This document shows, one piece after another, positions 3,821-8,347 of a stretch of DNA of 8,347 nt. The stretch's first letter is position 1; every line of letters begins with the position of its first letter. The position numbers were made by a program, and so were the translations under genes. The notes beneath the pieces are model-generated. The model was not told where the DNA came from. It did no database searches and was given only the letters and a program-made list of their open reading frames with translations. This DNA comes from Flavobacterium sp. (GTDB lineage: Bacteria > Bacteroidota > Bacteroidia > Flavobacteriales > Flavobacteriaceae), in contig JALRGZ010000288.1 of the NCBI GenBank assembly GCA_023253295.1, forward strand, positions 1 through 8,347, read 5' to 3'.

Positions 3821-5305
3821 TTATTTCAATTCGAATGCACCTAAATCCGGAGCTGTTCCTAAATAAGGAATTCCATCAACCACAACACCTTTATCAATTA
3901 AATCACTGGTCGCTTTTAATTTCATAAAAGTCACATCCGGCAAACTCCCATCTGCTTTACGAGCCTGGATCAATTGACTGATATCAATACTTTCAAAATC
4001 AGTAGCATCAGTAACTAAACCGTTTTGCCATCCATTATTGGTAACATCCAACACATCCGCTTTGACACTTCCATAAGCTCCAATAGCACAAGAATTTTTA
4101 ATTGTTAGTTTTGCCAATGGGTTCGTACTGCTGAAATTATAATTATTCCCATTGCTATATGCTGAGCAATTGTAAATTTCAACATTACCTCTGTTGCTAT
4201 TGTGATCAAAACCGTCCGCTTTATTTCCGGCAGCAATGCAGTTTTTGTAAATTCCATTATGCTTTAAATCTTTCAAATCACTTCCTCCGGTTTTAAAACC
4301 ATTTCCATCGCCAAGACCAGCATCGCCAATTTTTAAATAACCGTTTTTAATGGCCCAACAATTAGTATAAGTCGTTGTAATATTATCAGTTCCTTTTAAA
4401 TAACCATCCCAACCATCATCGAGATTTTGCCAGGCTCTGCAACCAATAAATTTATTCCCCGTCCCAGCTGTTAATTTACAGGCAAAACCATCGGCATTTT
4501 CAAGAGTTGAATCGGCATTGAAATAAGAATCACAATTTAAAATAGTATTATTAGCAGCTCCATTATCAATTTGCAAACCCGTATCAGCACATTCCGAAAA
4601 AGTACAAAATTCAATGGTGTTATTATTACCTTTTACTTGCATGCCATTATCACCTGCATTATAAACATCTATCGCTTTAATATGGATATAACTACCAGAC
4701 ACAACTATTCCTTGATTCGAAGAACTTTCTGCCATGGACGAAAAATCTAATTTAGCACGAGTTCCATTCATTTGCCCTAAAATTTTTATTTCATTCCCCA
4801 AAGTACCCGATGCACTAATTGTAATTTTAGCATTCATCACATAATTTCCTCCATTTAAATAAATGGTTTCACCAGCTTTTACTTTAGATAGAGCCGTTAG
4901 TAATTCCGTGGGATTAGAAACCGTATAATCATAAACTGGAGCAGTAGTAAAAGATGAAATAGTAATTGTTTTTGAAGCTTGAACAGTATTTTTATCCGTT
5001 GCAACAGCTTTAATAGTAACTGTTCCGTTTTTAAGGGCTGTCACCAAACCGGATGAAGAAACCGTCGCTATACTTGTATCTGAAGAACTCCAAACTACAG
5101 TTTTTGAAGTTGCATCCGAAGGCAAAACAGTAGCATTCAACTGAGTCGTGGTACCGGTTGTAATATCAGTACCTATTATACTAACCGAAGTAACATAAAC
5201 GATGTTATCATCTGTACTTTCTGAAGCTTTTACATCATCTTTCGAACAAGAAAAAAGTGTAATAAGAATTAAGAATATATTTAAAATATTTTTCATGACT
5301 TTCAT
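3821..5305 (-). CDS. Pectate lyase, family PL9, with bacterial Ig-like domain (lipoprotein)
   Basis: A 494-residue lipoprotein. The signal peptide ends in the lipobox LFSC with Cys20; SKDD right after it resembles the Bacteroidota surface-export signal, so the enzyme is probably anchored on the outer face of the outer membrane. Residues about 37-117 form a Big_2-type Ig-like domain (VSIIG..., LPSDAT, VVWSSSDTSIATV, G.VTA...G...I.A). Residues about 125-494 form a right-handed beta-helix of family PL9, which cleaves polygalacturonate by calcium-dependent beta-elimination. Compared with Dickeya Pel9A (Asp209, 233, 234, 237; Lys273), the same spacing is seen here as Asp272 (NADGFACKL) and Asp296, Asp297, Asp300 (NLDDGWD), with Lys338 in GNGFKTGG as the probable base. 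The C-terminus GTAPDLGAFE is typical. Met4 is an alternative start. Two stop codons lie in tandem at 3818-3823. Activity is predicted, not shown. Confidence 0.92.
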   Translation of the reverse strand: MKVMKNILNIFLILITLFSCSKDDVKASESTDDNIVYVTSVSIIGTDITTGTTTQLNATVLPSDATSKTVVWSSSDTSIATVSSSGLVTALKNGTVTIKAVATDKNTVQASKTITISSFTTAPVYDYTVSNPTELLTALSKVKAGETIYLNGGNYVMNAKITISASGTLGNEIKILGQMNGTRAKLDFSSMAESSSNQGIVVSGSYIHIKAIDVYNAGDNGMQVKGNNNTIEFCTFSECADTGLQIDNGAANNTILNCDSYFNADSTLENADGFACKLTAGTGNKFIGCRAWQNLDDGWDGYLKGTDNITTTYTNCWAIKNGYLKIGDAGLGDGNGFKTGGSDLKDLKHNGIYKNCIAAGNKADGFDHNSNRGNVEIYNCSAYSNGNNYNFSSTNPLAKLTIKNSCAIGAYGSVKADVLDVTNNGWQNGLVTDATDFESIDISQLIQARKADGSLPDVTFMKLKATSDLIDKGVVVDGIPYLGTAPDLGAFELK

Positions 5306-5363
5306 TATTTAGTTATGAAATCAGCACTAAAAATCATACTAATTCCATAATTATTTTAAACTA

Positions 5364-5390
5364 AAGGGGCATGCCTGCTGTATGCCCCTT
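5364..5390 (-). promoter_or_regulatory. Strong hairpin in the gap before the lyase gene
   Basis: AAGGGGCAT (5364-5372) pairs perfectly with ATGCCCCTT (5382-5390) around a 9-nt loop, in which two further pairs are possible. It stands in the 116-nt gap between the beta-helix protein gene and the lyase gene. On the minus strand it is followed by TTTAGTTTAAAATAATT, a poor T tract, so it looks more like a partial terminator, processing site or mRNA-stability element than a full terminator. No convincing promoter is visible between it and the lyase start. Confidence 0.6.
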
Positions 5391-5421
5391 AGATTATTAT
5401 TTGATATATATTTTCTAACTT

Positions 5422-6996
5422 TTATTCAATCCAACGCGGATCACCAATATTATTATCCTTTAAAGTTTGATTACTAATTGTAAAATCTCCAGTTGCCGCA
5501 TTAGCAAATCCCGGATCTAAAGTCGTAAAACTAGTTGACGAATCGTATTTGGTATTGGTTGTAATAAGTCCGTCAGCCCCAAAATAATTGTTGTTTAAAA
5601 ATACCGGAGAGGAAGTTGTTGCCTGATTCGAATAAATAGCTATTGTATTTGCAAAAATAGAATTCTTAACTGTTATCGCATTCGAAACAAAACGAACATA
5701 AAGAATTCTTTTGCCTGCCACATTAGATGAAACATTATAAAGTGTACAACCATCTATTAAGATATTCGTAGTTAAACCAGTAGCTGTAAACCCTGCGGCA
5801 GCGTCAACACGAACAAAATCACGTCCTATTGAACAGCTATCAAATGTAGAATTTTTAAGATTTATTGCCCCCACATAGGCCGATCTAAAATCAATAAAAT
5901 CAGCACCCGCAGTAATATTAACATTTTTGACAATAGTATTTTCTACTGTAAAAGAATTTAATTTTGAACCCGAAACAGATCCATAAACCAATGAGCGATC
6001 AAAATCATGCACTTTACAACCACTTACCAATATATCTCCATATGTTGTATTTGCATCACCTAAAGAAATGGCATAAGCATCTGTTAAAACAATACCTTGA
6101 GCGTCTTTACCACTGATATCTAAATCTATCAAAGATAAATTAGCCAAACCGGATGACAATTTAAATTTAACATGTAAAAGTGGTTTATCATAAGTGTACT
6201 GGCCTCTAATAGTAATCGATTTATTCAAAACAACTTCACCTGAATAAACCGTATAATCTCCAGGTTCCAAAACCAAAATATCACCAGATGCAGCATTTGC
6301 GATTTTTTGAGACAAATCATCTGTTGGTTTTACAACTGTTTTACCTACAACATCAACAGCAGTGGTAAAAGATAATATTCCTCTCTTTTTAGTTCCATTG
6401 AGCAAAGTTGCCGTATAAGAGGTTTCACCTGTCAAGCCTGTGATTGTTGCCACTCCGGCAATTTTTTCCTGAGCTGTAATTACATGAGTAATATCTCCCG
6501 GTGATAACGTAATTTGAGTTACAGTACTATTTGGTGTCCAACGAAGTGTAGCTTCATTAGCCAAAATATCCCCATTAACAATACTGGTAAAAATCTGCTC
6601 AGAAAGAGTTGTAGCTGTTACAATAGACCACTTAGAATCCTCTAAACCTTTAGAACTAACTGCTTTTACTCTAATCGAATATTTTGTTTCACCTTCTAAA
6701 GCAATCGTCACAGGTAATTCTGTTGCTAAAACATTAACTGTTTTAAAAATGCTTGAAAAAGTTTCATCATCGGCACTAAATTCAACTACATAATGATCTG
6801 CATCATCACGAGTTGTCCAATTTAACTCTACATTAGTCTGATTTCTAACAAAGGCTTTTAAATCAAGAGGAGAAAAAGCTCTTGACACCAATAACTCATC
6901 TATCACATCGGTGGTATAACTTTCACAACCAGACACTGTTAACAACAGTAATAGAGAGGTTAATAATCCTTTAAATATATATTTTATGTTTTTCAT
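5422..6996 (-). CDS. Fn3 / DUF4957-DUF5123-type beta-helix lipoprotein, likely surface glycan-binding
   Basis: A 524-residue lipoprotein: a hydrophobic stretch at about 9-22 ends in VSGC, with Cys24 as the lipid anchor. Residues about 42-130 form a fibronectin type III domain (LDLKAF...VELNW, YVVEFSAD, YSIRVKAVSS). Residues about 135-213 look like a second, weaker Fn3-like module. Residues about 218-524 are a parallel beta-helix like the DUF4957/DUF5123 proteins of Bacteroidota pectin loci: A.SGDILVLEPGDYTV, ITIRGQ, rungs of the type IDGCTLYN and VKNSIFAN, then LDPGFANAATGDFTI and the typical ending IGDPRW. I see no pectate-lyase catalytic signature, so a binding role is more likely than catalysis. 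It starts 22 nt after the SusD stop, the place where many PULs encode a surface glycan-binding protein. Family assignment is fairly secure; the function is inferred. Confidence 0.82.
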   Translation of the reverse strand: MKNIKYIFKGLLTSLLLLLTVSGCESYTTDVIDELLVSRAFSPLDLKAFVRNQTNVELNWTTRDDADHYVVEFSADDETFSSIFKTVNVLATELPVTIALEGETKYSIRVKAVSSKGLEDSKWSIVTATTLSEQIFTSIVNGDILANEATLRWTPNSTVTQITLSPGDITHVITAQEKIAGVATITGLTGETSYTATLLNGTKKRGILSFTTAVDVVGKTVVKPTDDLSQKIANAASGDILVLEPGDYTVYSGEVVLNKSITIRGQYTYDKPLLHVKFKLSSGLANLSLIDLDISGKDAQGIVLTDAYAISLGDANTTYGDILVSGCKVHDFDRSLVYGSVSGSKLNSFTVENTIVKNVNITAGADFIDFRSAYVGAINLKNSTFDSCSIGRDFVRVDAAAGFTATGLTTNILIDGCTLYNVSSNVAGKRILYVRFVSNAITVKNSIFANTIAIYSNQATTSSPVFLNNNYFGADGLITTNTKYDSSTSFTTLDPGFANAATGDFTISNQTLKDNNIGDPRWIE

Positions 6997-7018
6997 AATA
7001 ATTATAATTTATTATTTC

Positions 7019-8347
7019 TTAATTAGCCCCATAATCATAATCATTAACCAAAGCTCCATTGCTACTTGTAATGAAAACTTGCCAAATTGGCCAAAACTGT
7101 CTATCATCAGGATTTACCCCTTCAATAAAAAGATTAATTACCTTTGGTTTTGAAGCTTCATCATCAAACTTAGTCCAGTTAAAACTAGTATATGTACTCC
7201 CCGGATTAGTAACTTCACCTCTATTCAATCCATAAATATCCAAAGTAATATTATCTGCTTTATACTTGTAATACAAAGTAGTTGGAACATCAGCATATTC
7301 TCCTAAACGATTTTTAAAATTGGTCATTTTCACTTTAGCTTGTTCTAAATTTGTTTTTAACAAATTCCAACGTATTAAAGCTTGTTTACGTTCCATCTCG
7401 CCTGTAAATTCAAATTTATGTTCATCAACAATTGCATTGAACATAGCTTCTTTGCTCGTTAAAGCATTAACATAGCTATCTACTTTTTGAGCATGCAAAG
7501 CTGTAGGGAATGCTCTTCTACGAATTTCTTTCAGGTAAGGTGCAGCAGCAGATGGCCCTTCTAATTCATTGGCTGTTTCAGCAGCAATTAAAAGTACTTC
7601 GGCATAACGCATATATATTTTATTAACCCCATCATCATTAGTTGAAGTAACTCTTCTGGTCATCCATTCATAACGGAATTTTCCAAAATACCAAGTATCT
7701 GATTTAACAAGTTCCTGCTTTGCAATTTCATTAGTTGGAGTTCCCCATTTATAAGGTACACAAGTCACATCTCTACGGGTATCTTTTTCATCATAGTCAT
7801 AAAAAACAGTTGGTAAAGGACCTGCACTTCCTCCTCTAGCTCCTTGAGCCTGAAACTGATCCACTCCCGAATGTTTAACCGCAAACGTAAAAAGCATACG
7901 ACCACGACCTGAAGCAAAAGGAATTTCCCAAAGTGATTCACTTCCTGCTGTTAAAATTTCCTGATTGTATTTTTTCCATAGAGTTTCAAATGTAGATTCT
8001 AAATGAGCTGTACCGCTGCTGATAACACTTTTACATTCATCTAAAGCCAATCGATACATCTTCTCTACAGACAAATCAGGATCTGTACTTCTGCGAACCG
8101 CATCAGGGTATCTTTGGTATCCGCTTGCTGCCATTGCTAAACGAGCACGAAAAGCCTTAACAAACGTTTTATTAACCTGCTCGACTGTGGCTGTATTAGC
8201 TGATTCACCAGCCCATGGAACTAATGTTGCTGCTTCCCCTAAATCAGCCAATAGTTGTTTATATACTACATCGCGACTTGATTTGGCTAAATACAAATTC
8301 TCTGAAGTTATTGGTTCAAAACGCGCTACTACATCTCCAAATGCTTT
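7019..8347 (-). CDS. susD: SusD/RagB-family glycan-binding lipoprotein, C-terminal part (runs off right edge)
   Basis: The frame is open from base 8347 to the stop at 7021-7019, giving 442 residues. The protein enters at KAFGDVVARFEPIT, so the N-terminal 100-200 residues, with the lipoprotein signal, are missing. SusD proteins sit on the outer membrane as the lid of a SusC TonB-dependent transporter and bind oligosaccharides for import. Family marks (numbering from the right edge) are FVKAFRARLAMAASGY at about 62-77, the conserved helix IYMRYAEVLLIAAETANEL at 244-262, IRRRAF at 275-280, and IVDEHKFEFTGEMERKQALIRW at about 306-327, the usual end of the SusD_RagB domain. It is the first visible gene of the pectin PUL, 22 nt ahead of the beta-helix protein gene. 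A SusC gene would be expected just upstream. The ligand is inferred from the neighbours. Confidence 0.93.
   Translation of the reverse strand, partial: KAFGDVVARFEPITSENLYLAKSSRDVVYKQLLADLGEAATLVPWAGESANTATVEQVNKTFVKAFRARLAMAASGYQRYPDAVRRSTDPDLSVEKMYRLALDECKSVISSGTAHLESTFETLWKKYNQEILTAGSESLWEIPFASGRGRMLFTFAVKHSGVDQFQAQGARGGSAGPLPTVFYDYDEKDTRRDVTCVPYKWGTPTNEIAKQELVKSDTWYFGKFRYEWMTRRVTSTNDDGVNKIYMRYAEVLLIAAETANELEGPSAAAPYLKEIRRRAFPTALHAQKVDSYVNALTSKEAMFNAIVDEHKFEFTGEMERKQALIRWNLLKTNLEQAKVKMTNFKNRLGEYADVPTTLYYKYKADNITLDIYGLNRGEVTNPGSTYTSFNWTKFDDEASKPKVINLFIEGVNPDDRQFWPIWQVFITSSNGALVNDYDYGAN

Larger units (their letters stand above)
2688..8347 (-). other. Pectin-type polysaccharide utilization locus (partial)
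   Basis: Four co-directional minus-strand genes, in transcription order susD, beta-helix binding lipoprotein, PL9 lyase and esterase, form the downstream part of a PUL. Gaps are 22, 116 and 113 nt. The substrate is read from PL9, a family known only for pectate/polygalacturonate lyase activities, supported by the DUF4957/DUF5123-like partner. The SusC transporter, regulator, unsaturated-uronide hydrolase (GH105) and KDG pathway genes that usually complete such loci are not in the window. Confidence 0.8.

Noticed and set aside
5422..6996. Calling the beta-helix protein a pectate lyase
   Set aside because: The fold is similar, but I see no DDGWD-type calcium site or catalytic lysine/arginine motif, and the C-terminal IGDPRW fits DUF4957/DUF5123-like proteins better.
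8294..8296. TTG as a possible start codon of the SusD-like gene
   Set aside because: The frame continues without a stop to the right edge and the added residues (FGDVVARFEPIT) are SusD-like, so the gene is truncated by the window rather than starting here.

Overview
The window looks like a chromosomal stretch from a member of the Bacteroidota, most likely a Flavobacterium-like Flavobacteriaceae. The evidence is an AT-rich base composition, promoters of the Bacteroidota sigma-ABfr type (a TTTG-like box about 18-19 nt upstream of TAnnTTTG), tRNAs without an encoded CCA, few Shine-Dalgarno sequences, a lipoprotein with a C-S-K-D-D surface-export-like signal, and a SusD-family protein. The genus is inferred, not proven.

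Left part (1-2660), housekeeping and miscellaneous genes. The 5' part of the era GTPase gene runs off the left edge on the minus strand. Divergent from it are two identical tandem initiator tRNA-Met genes behind one promoter, closed by a strong terminator. A GC-rich block follows (about 664-731) that partly resembles the same tRNA and is followed by a second, diverged copy of the terminator. Then come an aldo/keto reductase close to E. coli Gpr/YghZ (+), a bidirectional terminator, a small unidentified acidic protein (-) with a textbook promoter, about 230 bases of AT-rich DNA without genes, and a tRNA-Trp with its own promoter and terminator.

Right part (2688-8347), one minus-strand polysaccharide utilization locus (PUL) that appears aimed at pectin/homogalacturonan. 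In transcription order (right to left) it has a SusD-like glycan-binding lipoprotein (N-terminus outside the window), a lipoprotein with Fn3-like modules and a C-terminal beta-helix of the DUF4957/DUF5123 type, a family PL9 pectate lyase lipoprotein with an N-terminal bacterial Ig-like domain and apparently intact calcium and catalytic residues, and a secreted alpha/beta-hydrolase esterase. SusC, if present, should lie just beyond the right edge. The inferred scheme: the SusC/D pair and the beta-helix protein bind pectin at the cell surface, the PL9 enzyme cuts de-esterified galacturonan, and the esterase removes ester groups (acetyl or methyl) that would block the lyase. A terminator between the PL9 and esterase genes, overlapping a possible promoter, suggests the esterase may be expressed partly on its own.

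I did not find a clearly new system. The best leads are the tRNA-like GC-rich block beside the tRNA-fMet pair, the beta-helix/Fn3 protein of unknown binding function, the tRNA-Trp outside its usual tuf-secE setting, a strong hairpin inside the PUL operon, and an unexpected change of sequence in Era at the left edge.
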